This document shows positions 1-7,936 of a stretch of 41,462 nucleotides of DNA, in pieces; the first letter of the stretch is position 1; every line of letters starts with the position of its first letter. The translations under genes were made by a program, and so were the position numbers. Origin of the DNA: Bacteroidota bacterium. GTDB lineage: Bacteria; Bacteroidota; Bacteroidia; Bacteroidales; JAAUTT01. The notes beneath the pieces were generated by a model. The model searched no databases. It was not told the origin of the DNA and saw nothing but the letters and a program-made list of their open reading frames with translations. The stretch spans positions 1 through 41,462 of the forward strand of contig JAIFLU010000105.1 of NCBI GenBank assembly GCA_020048915.1, given 5' to 3'.

Positions 1-72
1 GTTTCGCAACTCAATACCATCAAGAAAAATCTCGAAAAACAATTTTTAGAAATTTTAGCCCAAAACCAATGA
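1..72 (+). CDS. C-terminal end of a probable ABC transporter ATP-binding protein (partial)
   Basis: An open frame enters from the left edge and stops at TGA (70-72), giving 23 residues that end in LEKQFLEILAQNQ. A Leu-Glu-x-x-Phe-Leu-Glu pattern is typical of the last helix of ABC ATPase subunits. The TGA overlaps the ATG of the following membrane permease as ATGA, which indicates translational coupling. Only the tail is visible, so the ATPase call rests mainly on the neighbour. Confidence 0.55.
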   Translation, partial: VSQLNTIKKNLEKQFLEILAQNQ

Positions 73-893
73 TCCGACTTCTATCCATCGAATGGCTTAA
101 GCTTCGCCGATACAGAGCCTTTAATATTTTAATGCTCTTATATTATGTAGTGTTGATTGCTGTTTGTGCCAGTGTAATGGCTTTTTTGGCATATATCAAA
201 AGCAAAGGGGTGCAGATTAAAGATTTATTTGATCCTACCACCATACCCTTTTACGATTTTCCGGATATCTGGCAGAATCTTACCTATCTGGCCACTTATC
301 TGAATGTATTTCCTGCGTTTATGATTATTATTTCGATTACCAACGATGTGGCATTTAAAACCATGCGCCAGAATATAATCGATGGGTTAAACCGGATGGA
401 CTATTTTCTGTCTAAGTTCAGTTTTATTTTTGCTGTAAGCTTGTTTAGCACCCTGGTTATTTTTATCACCGGTCTAATATTGGGGTCTGTCTATTCTTAC
501 GATAAAAGTGTAGAGGCTATGTTTTCGTCTTCTTACTTTCTACTAGGTTTTTTGTTGAACAATCTCAGTTTTTTTACGTTTTCTTTTTTACTTGCTTTGC
601 TCATCAAGCGTACAGGAATTGTGATTGTGCTTTTGGGGATTTACACTTTTTTTGCTGAACCGCTTACCGCAGTTATACTCGAAAATGTAAAAGAATTACC
701 CCAATTTTGCCACGAAATGACCGCTTATTTCCCTATAAAAGCCCTCAATAACCTGGTCCCAAATCCATTTGGCCGATATTTGTTTATGGAAATTACCGAT
801 TTTATTTCGATCAAAAGTTTAAGCATTGCCTTTGGACAACTTAGTATTTATTTAACGCTAATTTGGCTATTGCTTAAAAAACGCGATGTTTAA
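69..893 (+). CDS. ABC-2 type transporter permease
   Basis: A 274-residue integral membrane protein with about six hydrophobic segments. The first begins near residue 18 after a short basic cytoplasmic N-terminus (WLKLRRYRAF), the arrangement seen in ABC-2 permeases. The segment with KTMRQNIIDGLNR around residues 96-108 matches the coupling-helix region where such permeases contact their ATPase. It would form the membrane half of an exporter with the ATPase whose tail precedes it (ATGA overlap). The substrate cannot be inferred. A second permease or an accessory gene does not follow; recJ begins about 90 bp downstream and probably has its own promoter. Confidence 0.75.
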   Translation: MIRLLSIEWLKLRRYRAFNILMLLYYVVLIAVCASVMAFLAYIKSKGVQIKDLFDPTTIPFYDFPDIWQNLTYLATYLNVFPAFMIIISITNDVAFKTMRQNIIDGLNRMDYFLSKFSFIFAVSLFSTLVIFITGLILGSVYSYDKSVEAMFSSSYFLLGFLLNNLSFFTFSFLLALLIKRTGIVIVLLGIYTFFAEPLTAVILENVKELPQFCHEMTAYFPIKALNNLVPNPFGRYLFMEITDFISIKSLSIAFGQLSIYLTLIWLLLKKRDV

Positions 894-983
894 AATCAGT
901 AGTCCGTTTAAATAACCTGATTGTTCACTAAAAAATAAGCCAGTCACCCGAAATTCCGTTTTATTGCCTATTTTTACGGGGAA

Positions 984-2693
984 ATGGAAAAAAATTGGAT
1001 AATTAAGGAACCTGGCAACCCTGCAGATGTTGATCATCTTGTGGAAGTTTTGGGGATCGATCGTGTATTAGCTGTATTGCTTTCGCAAAGGGGGATACGT
1101 ACGTTCGATGAGGCGAAAGCTTTTTTCCGACCCGAATTATCCGGGCTCCACGATCCGTTTTTAATGAAAGATATGGACAAAGCTGTCAGCCGGCTTTGTA
1201 AAGCCATTGACGGAAACGAAAAAATCCTGATCTATGGCGATTACGATGTTGATGGAACCACAGCCGTAGCGCTTGTTTATCTGTTTCTGAAAAGCATTTA
1301 TTCGAATATCTCTTTTTATATTCCAAATCGTTACGACGAAGGATACGGAATTTCTATCAAAGGGATTGACCATGCCAAAAAAGAAGGCATAACGTTGGTA
1401 GTGGCTTTAGATTGCGGCATTAAAGCAATTGAAAAAATTCAGTATGCCCGCAAATGCAAAGTCGATTTTATTATCTGCGATCACCATTTTCCGAGCGATG
1501 AAATACCCGAAGCAGTCGCAGTATTGGATCCCAAGCGGCTTGATTGTTCATATCCTTATAAGCACCTTTCGGGATGCGGTGTCGGATATAAATTTATGCA
1601 GGCCCTGGCTATCTCCAAAGGCGTTCCCATGGAGGAACTGGAGCAATTGCTCGATTTAGTTGCTGTAAGTATAGCCTCTGATATTGTTCCTATTACCGGA
1701 GAAAACAGAATTTTAGCGCATTTCGGATTAAAAAAACTTAGTGAGAACCCTACCATGGGACTTCGGTCGGTTATTAAAACTGCCGGGATTGAAAATAAGG
1801 ATATCACCATTGACGACATTGTTTTTAAAATTGGCCCACGCATAAATGCTGCCGGGCGTATTGAATCGGGAAACCGCGCGGTCGACCTTCTGATATCGCA
1901 GGATGCCGGTTTGGCAAGCTCCATGAGCGATATAATAAACGATTTTAACAACACTCGAAAAACATTTGATTCTACCATTACCTCAGAAGCGTTAAAAGCT
2001 CTGGCGAACGATCCGCTGGTAAAACAAAAACGTGCTACCGTTCTTTTTAACCCTAAGTGGCACAAGGGCGTGATAGGTATTGTAGCTTCGCGATTAGTCG
2101 AAAGCTATTACCGGCCTACCGTTATTCTAACTGAATCGAATGGCTTTGCAACAGGATCAGCCCGCTCTATTGACGGATTTGATTTATACCAGGCAGTGGA
2201 TGCTTGCAGCGACTTGCTCGAAAATTTTGGAGGACATATGTTTGCCGCCGGGCTAACCATGAAACTCGAAAATGTTGAGCTCTTTAAAAAACGGTTTGAA
2301 GAGGTGGTAGCCCGAAATCTCACCGAAGATCAGCTAATTCCGCATATTGAAATTGATGCACAACTGGAACTAAGCGATATAAATCCGAAGTTTTACAGGA
2401 TATTAAAACAATTTCAACCTTTCGGCCCCGAAAACATGGCGCCGGTTTTTTTAACCAAAAATGTTTCCGATAACGGATGCGGAAGAGCCGTTGGTTCATT
2501 AGGCGGCCATTTAAAACTCGAACTTATACAGGAAGCGGAGCCATTTCATACCTATCCGGCCATCGGATTTCAAATGGGACAACACTGGAATTATATTAAA
2601 ACCGGAAGTCCTTTTGATATTTGTTATTCTATTGAAGAAAACGAATTTCGCGGAAACATTACCCTTCAGATACGTTTAAGGGATATTAAATAA
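984..2693 (+). CDS. recJ: Single-stranded-DNA-specific exonuclease RecJ
   Basis: 5'-3' single-strand DNA exonuclease of the DHH phosphoesterase family, acting in RecF-pathway recombination and mismatch and base-excision repair in the cytoplasm. The metal-binding motifs are all visible: DYDVDG (86-91), ALDCG (141-145), CDHH (165-168), HLSGCG (194-199) and a downstream SIASDIVP. The DHHA1 domain carries GGHMFAAG with H418, and an OB-like C-terminal part follows. At 569 residues it has normal length for the family. The ATG at 984 is supported by the conserved N-terminal lead into the DHH domain. It stands alone between the permease and the protease. The reading frame is intact and no key residue is missing. 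Confidence 0.95.
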   Translation: MEKNWIIKEPGNPADVDHLVEVLGIDRVLAVLLSQRGIRTFDEAKAFFRPELSGLHDPFLMKDMDKAVSRLCKAIDGNEKILIYGDYDVDGTTAVALVYLFLKSIYSNISFYIPNRYDEGYGISIKGIDHAKKEGITLVVALDCGIKAIEKIQYARKCKVDFIICDHHFPSDEIPEAVAVLDPKRLDCSYPYKHLSGCGVGYKFMQALAISKGVPMEELEQLLDLVAVSIASDIVPITGENRILAHFGLKKLSENPTMGLRSVIKTAGIENKDITIDDIVFKIGPRINAAGRIESGNRAVDLLISQDAGLASSMSDIINDFNNTRKTFDSTITSEALKALANDPLVKQKRATVLFNPKWHKGVIGIVASRLVESYYRPTVILTESNGFATGSARSIDGFDLYQAVDACSDLLENFGGHMFAAGLTMKLENVELFKKRFEEVVARNLTEDQLIPHIEIDAQLELSDINPKFYRILKQFQPFGPENMAPVFLTKNVSDNGCGRAVGSLGGHLKLELIQEAEPFHTYPAIGFQMGQHWNYIKTGSPFDICYSIEENEFRGNITLQIRLRDIK

Positions 2694-2701
2694 ATCCATC
2701 C

Positions 2702-2741
2702 TGTCATTCTGACACAATTCCTTTCTGGAACATAAATTGTT
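2702..2741 (+). promoter_or_regulatory. Sigma-54-like -24/-12 element with an adjacent TGTCA-N3-TGACA palindrome
   Basis: The 13-bp perfect inverted repeat TGTCATTCTGACA lies at 2702-2714. At 2726-2741 the sequence TGGAACATAAATTGTT has GG and TG at the spacing of the sigma-54 consensus TGGCACG-N4-TTGCW. Transcription would start near 2752, leaving about 19 nt before the ATG at 2771. The match is imperfect (A for C at position 4, T for C in the -12 box), so the RpoN assignment is a hypothesis. The palindrome is probably a regulator site. Confidence 0.45.
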
Positions 2742-2770
2742 TGGACAAATTCTAAATAATAATAAAGCCT

Positions 2771-3787
2771 ATGAAATTCGTAGCAAATTATTTAGATGAA
2801 CCCGGTGCTGGAATTTATGACCAGAAAGATTCAGATTTACTCGATTCATATTCTAACACGGTTGTAAACGTGACCAAGAGAGTGAGTAGCTCTGTAGTCC
2901 AGGTAAAAGTTATTAAGAACAGGAAAAAAGGGGATAATACTGCGTCATCCCGGTCGCTAGAGGCAAATGGATCCGGTTTTTTAATATCAACGGATGGCTT
3001 GCTGGTTACCAATAATCATGTGGCAGGCGATTGTGAGAAAATATCCATTGTGTTGCAGGATGGACGAACTTTTCAACCCGTAATAATAGGTTTCGATCCA
3101 TACACCGATATGGCGGTTTTGAAAATTGATGCCACTGGTTTAAAGGCACTGAGTTTCGGAAATTCGGACGCCTTGCAGGTAGGACAAATGGCTATTGCTG
3201 TGGGAAATCCCTTTGGTTTTAATTATTCGGTCACTGCTGGGGTAGTAAGCGCATTGGGTCGAACCCTTCGTTCCGAATCGGGAAGGATGATTGAGAATGT
3301 GATTCAGACCGATGCGGCTTTAAATCCGGGTAATTCCGGAGGGCCATTGGTGAACTCCAGGGGAGAAGTAATTGGCGTAAATACTGCCATTATTGCCATG
3401 GCGCAGGGTTTGTGTTTTGCGGTTTCGTCCAACCTTGCCCGTTATATTATCGGGAAAATTGTTCTGGAGGGTAAAGTGAAAAGGGCTTTTATCGGAATCG
3501 CTGGGCAAACCATCCATCTCTCGGAGCGAATTGTGTCGTATAATAAACTCGATACGGAAAGCGGTGTTTTTGTGGCTGAAAAGGACCGGTACGAAGGGGT
3601 ATATAATTCCGAGATATTTAAGGGGGATATCATTGTTGGCCTCAATCAATCGTCGGTTCATTCGGTCGATGATCTTCACCGGTTGCTGAATGAAGATATG
3701 ATTGGGAAAGTAATTGACCTGACTGTTCTTCGAAATAACTTAAAAACAATTATTAAAGTGATCGCAGGAGAATTGAAAGCGGCATAA
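2771..3787 (+). CDS. Deg/HtrA-type trypsin-like serine protease with PDZ domain, apparently not exported
   Basis: Serine endoprotease of family S1C. The catalytic triad is H83 (NNHV), D113 (YTDMAVLKID) and S189 (NPGNSGGP). The protease domain covers roughly residues 35-235 and one PDZ-like domain covers about 255-335 (FKGDIIVGLNQSSVHSVDDL). Family members normally carry a signal peptide or membrane anchor, but this N-terminus is acidic and polar, with no hydrophobic stretch before the protease domain. The product is therefore expected in the cytoplasm. At 338 residues it is shorter than classical two-PDZ DegP. The upstream region has a sigma-54-like promoter and a palindrome, which suggests stress control. 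An imperfect hairpin follows the stop. The protease call is firm; the physiological role is unknown. Confidence 0.88.
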   Translation: MKFVANYLDEPGAGIYDQKDSDLLDSYSNTVVNVTKRVSSSVVQVKVIKNRKKGDNTASSRSLEANGSGFLISTDGLLVTNNHVAGDCEKISIVLQDGRTFQPVIIGFDPYTDMAVLKIDATGLKALSFGNSDALQVGQMAIAVGNPFGFNYSVTAGVVSALGRTLRSESGRMIENVIQTDAALNPGNSGGPLVNSRGEVIGVNTAIIAMAQGLCFAVSSNLARYIIGKIVLEGKVKRAFIGIAGQTIHLSERIVSYNKLDTESGVFVAEKDRYEGVYNSEIFKGDIIVGLNQSSVHSVDDLHRLLNEDMIGKVIDLTVLRNNLKTIIKVIAGELKAA

Positions 3788-3790
3788 AAG

Positions 3791-3828
3791 TCTCCGGGTA
3801 ATTATTTTTAAGGATAATTTCACGGAGA
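3791..3828. terminator. Imperfect hairpin between convergent genes
   Basis: TCTCCG (3791-3796) pairs with CGGAGA (3823-3828), and AATTAT (3800-3805) pairs with ATAATT (3814-3819), across a small internal loop. It sits between the protease stop and the convergent minus-strand gene end, where a bidirectional terminator is expected. There is no long T-run, so support is moderate. Confidence 0.4.
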
Positions 3829-3852
3829 GGCTGCTACTCTATAAGGCAGATT

Positions 3853-5889
3853 TTAAAAACTGTAAATAACCTGAAACCTTATATCGGAGCGGGTATTTCC
3901 ATTAATCTGATAATTTCCGCTGCTCAGGGCTTGTTCGCGCGGATAGACTGATTGGGAATATTTTATCCAGAAATCAAGGCGATCGAGAAGTGCAAATTTT
4001 GTCATTACATAATATCGTTGACCTTGTTTATAGCAAACATAAGAGGTGAAAGCATATAGCACATCGTTTTCGAATGTATATATCCGCGCATCATAATCTT
4101 CGGCATCAAAAACGGCGTAACGCAGATAAACTGAAAGCGGCCATTGTTGCGCAGTAAAGCGAATATCCTGATAAGCCATATAGCCATTTAAAGCGGAGGT
4201 ATTTTCGGTTTTAACAAAGTTAGTTTCTACCCGTGTTTGAAGCAGGAATTGGTTGTTTACTGCATATCGCAAATGAACACGAAACCGGTTTGCACTGGTA
4301 TTTGCCAGTGTGTTAAAGATTCCGTCAGTACTTAGCTGATTTTTTTGCTTCTGCTTAAACCGGACCTGAAAATATCCCGAAAATGGATTTCCGCTAGCGT
4401 AATCAGCCTGCACCAGGAAGTCCCTGCCGGATGATGGCGCATCAACCCCATCTTTTAACCACGGAAAATGGTAGAAATCTGCATAGGTAGAGAATGTCCA
4501 GTGTTTTATCAACACTAATTTAAATCCGGCATAAATTCCTTCTTCGTTTTGTACCCTGCTGTTTTCTCCAAAAGCATTTCCATAAAAGGAATGATATGCT
4601 TTGGAATAATACCGGTGCACTCCCAAAAACTGAAGTCTGCCGCTGAGGTTGGTCGTTATTCCGTTTATCAGGGCAGCATTGCCATTGATGTCCATCGCTT
4701 CTTCACCAAAGAGCAGGGCATTTCCCCATAGGATTTTGTAATCAATTCCCAAATTACTATGCTGATTGCCATTAAAATAAAACTGGTTGTAATTACTGGG
4801 CGTGGGCACTATGGCTGCATCAAACTGCGAATGGACAAACGAAATACCTGTTTTTATTCTTGGGGTGTTATAGGCTAAACGCACCCCTCCGGTAAATTCC
4901 CCAAGCACTTTTTCGTCGGCAATTTCGCTTGCAATAGAATGATATCCTGTATTTTGTAAGGACGAAACCTGAACGACATTGCCGGATGAATCTGTTTCCG
5001 TGATATTTGCATCGCGTTTTTTATACGAAAGAAAAAATGTAAGTTCTAGCGGAGAGAAGACGACAGTAGATGCCAATCCCTGAAAATAGCGGTTTTCATC
5101 GGTAGAAGAACTGGGGCGGATACTGGTTTCTTTCTGAATTGTGTTTACCGTTTGTGATGATTTTCCCATGGCAAACCCGGGTCCCATTAATAATCCTTGC
5201 CCAAAGCCCACGGTGTAATGTCCTATGCAGATATTTTTAAAGCGGCTTATATTATTCAAAGCGAGATAACCCGAATAGAAATCCGGTCCGGCTTTATTGC
5301 TCCCTTTAAAAAAAGCTTCACCGGCATCTTTTTCTAACGTAATACCGGCTGTAAGTTTATTTTCCACTTGAAATTTGTACCGCAAATTAGTTTTCCAGGG
5401 GTTTCCTTCAAATTTGTCTTCCTGGTAACCAACCTGATTTTCAATTACCCTTCCGGTTCGGAGCAGGAGTGTTTGTTTTACTCTTTTAACTTTATTACGA
5501 TTGTCGGTAATTATGTTTTCGAAAGCTAAAAATGGTTTTAAACTGGAGGCAAGCGTGGTGTCGAAACCAGGAATCAGGGCCAGTTCATAAATAGTTACTA
5601 ACGGTTTATGCAGATAAACATAATTAAATAAACTATTTGCCTGAAATTCTGTCAGCCAGAATAGTCGGGAGAATTCTTCCCTTTGCGAGTTATTAATATC
5701 AATGGGTGACTCCCAGAGTTCAAACAACGCATCGGCCAGTTCATTAAAATCAGTTTCTTCCTCATTCTTTTCGGCGAGGTCCGAAATTAGGTCGTAGTAA
5801 TAATCGAATTCCGCTGGCTTGTTGGTTTCAGTTTGCGCATATGCAAAAGCTGGTAATAATAGAAAAGAGATTACGATTAGTTTTTTCAT
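3853..5889 (-). CDS. Helix-hairpin-helix domain protein with C-terminal outer-membrane beta-barrel
   Basis: A 678-residue exported protein. A signal peptide (about residues 1-19, ending FAYAQ) is followed by an acidic linker and then a helical region at about 61-121 (SPIDINNSQREEF onward) resembling paired helix-hairpin-helix repeats of the ComEA type. The remainder, from about 140 to the end, is rich in alternating aromatic/polar beta strands (for example RYYVMTKFALLDRLDFWIKY) and ends in Phe (FQVIYSF), the usual signature of an outer-membrane barrel recognised by the Bam machinery. Its start overlaps the stop of the upstream barrel gene (ATGA), so the two are coupled. Proteins of this architecture occur in Bacteroidota but I know of no established function. 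DNA contact at the outer membrane is conceivable from the HhH fold but unproven. Confidence 0.7.
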   Translation of the reverse strand: MKKLIVISFLLLPAFAYAQTETNKPAEFDYYYDLISDLAEKNEEETDFNELADALFELWESPIDINNSQREEFSRLFWLTEFQANSLFNYVYLHKPLVTIYELALIPGFDTTLASSLKPFLAFENIITDNRNKVKRVKQTLLLRTGRVIENQVGYQEDKFEGNPWKTNLRYKFQVENKLTAGITLEKDAGEAFFKGSNKAGPDFYSGYLALNNISRFKNICIGHYTVGFGQGLLMGPGFAMGKSSQTVNTIQKETSIRPSSSTDENRYFQGLASTVVFSPLELTFFLSYKKRDANITETDSSGNVVQVSSLQNTGYHSIASEIADEKVLGEFTGGVRLAYNTPRIKTGISFVHSQFDAAIVPTPSNYNQFYFNGNQHSNLGIDYKILWGNALLFGEEAMDINGNAALINGITTNLSGRLQFLGVHRYYSKAYHSFYGNAFGENSRVQNEEGIYAGFKLVLIKHWTFSTYADFYHFPWLKDGVDAPSSGRDFLVQADYASGNPFSGYFQVRFKQKQKNQLSTDGIFNTLANTSANRFRVHLRYAVNNQFLLQTRVETNFVKTENTSALNGYMAYQDIRFTAQQWPLSVYLRYAVFDAEDYDARIYTFENDVLYAFTSYVCYKQGQRYYVMTKFALLDRLDFWIKYSQSVYPREQALSSGNYQINGNTRSDIRFQVIYSF

Positions 5890-6710
5890 CCCCCTTTCGA
5901 TAAATTGACTGAAAATGACGCTTGTGGCGTAAATCCTAATATATAGTGATGGCTGAAAGCCAGGTCAAATGCAAATTTGCGGGAATGGTAGCCTAACCCA
6001 AAAGTATATTCCATGTAATCCGATCCCAACCCCATTCTGATATCGAAATTTTTAAAGGCGTTTACTTCCAATCCGGCTTTATATACCGGGTTATTTTCCA
6101 AATCCTTTTCTGTTTCAAAAAGCAGTGTGGCAATATTTAAGAGTTTATAGCCAATACCTGCCCTGTATATAGTTGGGATATATTCTTCGGGTAAGGCATT
6201 TGCTTTCGCACGGTTTGGGTTAAACACATGAACGCCAATAAATAAATCTTGGATAGGATTATAGAGAATGCCCAATTCAACTGATAAAGCGTTATTCGAT
6301 CCGTTTCCGATGGCTATAAACGATTGGTGATAATTAAGTTGAACGCCTACCGATAAGGTTTTGTGTAGTTTTCGGGCAAAAGCCAGCCCAATTTTTGTTT
6401 CGTGGTATTTCGAATATCCAAAATAGCGATAATTCAGTCCTATAGTCCCAGGTTTTAGGGGAAATCCAAACGTACCAGCCTGCAATCCATACTCTTTTAC
6501 CAGAAATTTATTTTCGTAATAGAATCCAACAGTTGGAGTGTTGAGCCAGGCTAATCCGGCCTGATTGTTAAAACCACTCCACACATCAAAGAGGCTTACG
6601 GAAGCATTGGCTAGGGACGACGATCGGCCACCGGCCGGAAAATTAATATTTCCGGCAAGTAACGCCGAACAAATAGTTATTTCAAAGAAAAAGGCGAACA
6701 GATACCTCAT
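5886..6710 (-). CDS. PorV/PorQ-like outer-membrane beta-barrel protein
   Basis: A 274-residue protein with an N-terminal signal peptide (cleavage probably after ALLAG, about residue 20). The stretch GGRSSSLANASVSL (about 27-40) and FNNQAGLAWL (about 47-56) match the start of the PorV/PorQ (UPF0164-like) barrel family of Bacteroidota: a GxRxxxLGxAxVA-type motif followed by N-N/P-A-x-L. Alternating strands continue to the end (FTPQASFSVNL). It is sandwiched between purE (9-nt gap) and the HhH/barrel gene (4-bp overlap), so the three genes probably share a transcript. Some relatives are T9SS components, but no T9SS core gene is nearby, so I do not assign that role. Confidence 0.65.
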   Translation of the reverse strand: MRYLFAFFFEITICSALLAGNINFPAGGRSSSLANASVSLFDVWSGFNNQAGLAWLNTPTVGFYYENKFLVKEYGLQAGTFGFPLKPGTIGLNYRYFGYSKYHETKIGLAFARKLHKTLSVGVQLNYHQSFIAIGNGSNNALSVELGILYNPIQDLFIGVHVFNPNRAKANALPEEYIPTIYRAGIGYKLLNIATLLFETEKDLENNPVYKAGLEVNAFKNFDIRMGLGSDYMEYTFGLGYHSRKFAFDLAFSHHYILGFTPQASFSVNLSKGG

Positions 6711-6719
6711 AGCAGGTAA

Positions 6720-7232
6720 TTAGTTCACCTTGTACTCGTACTTTACCTTTGCCAATTCTTCGTTTGCCTGAACTATCTTCTTCTCCAACGATGCCTTAAA
6801 GGCAATAACTTTCTCCATCACTTCAGGTTCACCTGTGGCAATAATTTGGGCTGCCAGTATTCCGGCATTTCTTGCCCCATCCAGTGCAACGGTTGCAACG
6901 GGTATACCGGGAGGCATTTGAAGGATCGAAAGAATTGAATCCCAGCCATCAAGCGAAATTGAAGCTTTTATGGGTACGCCAATTACCGGAAGCGGGGTAA
7001 GGGCAGCAATTACACCGGGTAAATGAGCAGCGCCACCAGCGCCGCCAATGATAACTTTTATACCGCGTTCCCTGGCTTTTCGGGCAAAATCAAGAACCCT
7101 GTCGGGAGTGCGATGAGCAGAAAGTGCATTAATTTCAAAAGGAATTTTAAACTCATTCAGCACAGCCGCCGCTTCTTGCATGATTGGAAGATCGGATGTA
7201 CTTCCCATGATAATACTTACTTTTGGATTCAT
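6720..7232 (-). CDS. purE: N5-carboxyaminoimidazole ribonucleotide mutase PurE
   Basis: Catalyses conversion of N5-CAIR to CAIR in de novo purine synthesis (class I PurE). Visible motifs are GSTSD (10-14) for phosphate binding, SAHRTP (38-43) with the catalytic His40, and GGAGGAAHLPG (63-73). At 170 residues it has full normal length. It is divergently transcribed from hpt, a purine salvage gene, across 91 bp, so both purine genes may share a regulatory region. That region contains a 10-bp A/T inverted repeat. The two barrel genes follow in the same direction with little spacing. The partner PurK is not in the window. Confidence 0.95.
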   Translation of the reverse strand: MNPKVSIIMGSTSDLPIMQEAAAVLNEFKIPFEINALSAHRTPDRVLDFARKARERGIKVIIGGAGGAAHLPGVIAALTPLPVIGVPIKASISLDGWDSILSILQMPPGIPVATVALDGARNAGILAAQIIATGEPEVMEKVIAFKASLEKKIVQANEELAKVKYEYKVN

Positions 7233-7248
7233 AATGCTTATATTTGCG

Positions 7249-7271
7249 TTTTATTTTTTCGAAAAATAAAA
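7249..7271. repeat. A/T-rich 10-bp inverted repeat in the purE-hpt divergent region
   Basis: TTTTATTTTT (7249-7258) and AAAAATAAAA (7262-7271) are exact reverse complements around a TCG centre, midway between the two divergent purine genes. It could be an operator or a chance A/T symmetry; no known consensus is matched. Confidence 0.35.
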
Positions 7272-7323
7272 TTAACTTAATATTTGATAATTTCGCAGCC
7301 TCTAAATTGAAAGTTGAATTATA

Positions 7324-7857
7324 ATGAAAAAAATAAAAGTTCTCGACAAAGAGTTTAAGCTGGCTGTTGCCAATAAGAATATCTGCAGTGCCATTGAAAA
7401 CCTTGCTGTGGAGATAAACAACGATTATGCCGACAAGGACGTGCTATTTGTAAGTATACTCAATGGTTCGTTTATGTTCACAGCCGAGCTGATGAAAAGA
7501 ATTACCCTGAAAAGCCGCATTACTTTTATTAAGGTGAAATCTTATTCGGGCGATGCTTCAACAGGGAAAGTGATGGAATTGATTGGTCTGACTGAAAATA
7601 TCACAGGTCAGCATGTAATAATTCTCGAAGATATTGTAGATACCGGAACTACACTTTCGCAGTTGTATTCGGATTTTAAAGCGTTGAAGCCAGCATCGTT
7701 AAAAATTGCTACTATGCTATTTAAACCCCAGGCGTATCAGAAGAATTTGAAAATCGATTACGTTGGGCTCGAAATGGCTAATGAGTTTTTGGTAGGTTTT
7801 GGATTGGATTATAACGGTTATGGCCGTAATTTAGGTGATATTTATAAGGCAGTTTGA
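7324..7857 (+). CDS. hpt: Hypoxanthine phosphoribosyltransferase
   Basis: Purine salvage enzyme transferring phosphoribose from PRPP to hypoxanthine or guanine to form IMP or GMP. The PRPP-binding loop LEDIVDTGTT (101-110) is canonical for type I phosphoribosyltransferases, and VSILNGSFMF (43-52) and VKSYSGD (71-77) match the HPRT-specific loops. At 177 residues it has normal length. It is divergent from purE and followed 79 bp later by pgi, with a heptad repeat in the gap. Guanine versus hypoxanthine preference cannot be read from sequence. Confidence 0.93.
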   Translation: MKKIKVLDKEFKLAVANKNICSAIENLAVEINNDYADKDVLFVSILNGSFMFTAELMKRITLKSRITFIKVKSYSGDASTGKVMELIGLTENITGQHVIILEDIVDTGTTLSQLYSDFKALKPASLKIATMLFKPQAYQKNLKIDYVGLEMANEFLVGFGLDYNGYGRNLGDIYKAV

Positions 7858-7861
7858 TAAG

Positions 7862-7896
7862 AAGTAAATAGTCGTAAGTCGTTAGTAATAAGTAAA
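7862..7896. repeat. Degenerate 7-bp tandem repeat (five units) upstream of pgi
   Basis: Five successive heptamers share AGT in phase: AAGTAAA, TAGTCGT, AAGTCGT, TAGTAAT, AAGTAAA. The array is 35 bp and lies between hpt and pgi. It is too short and has no spacers, so it is not CRISPR. Function is unknown. Confidence 0.5.
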
Positions 7897-7936
7897 AAAA
7901 GAATTTTAAAAAACGGACTTAATAAATCTAGTATAT

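Noticed and set aside
1556-2065. 169-codon open frame on the minus strand inside recJ
   Set aside because: It is antisense to intact, conserved RecJ motifs and its translation shows no family features, so it is a shadow of the real gene.
7862-7896. CRISPR-like repeat
   Set aside because: The units are 7 bp with no spacers and no cas genes nearby.
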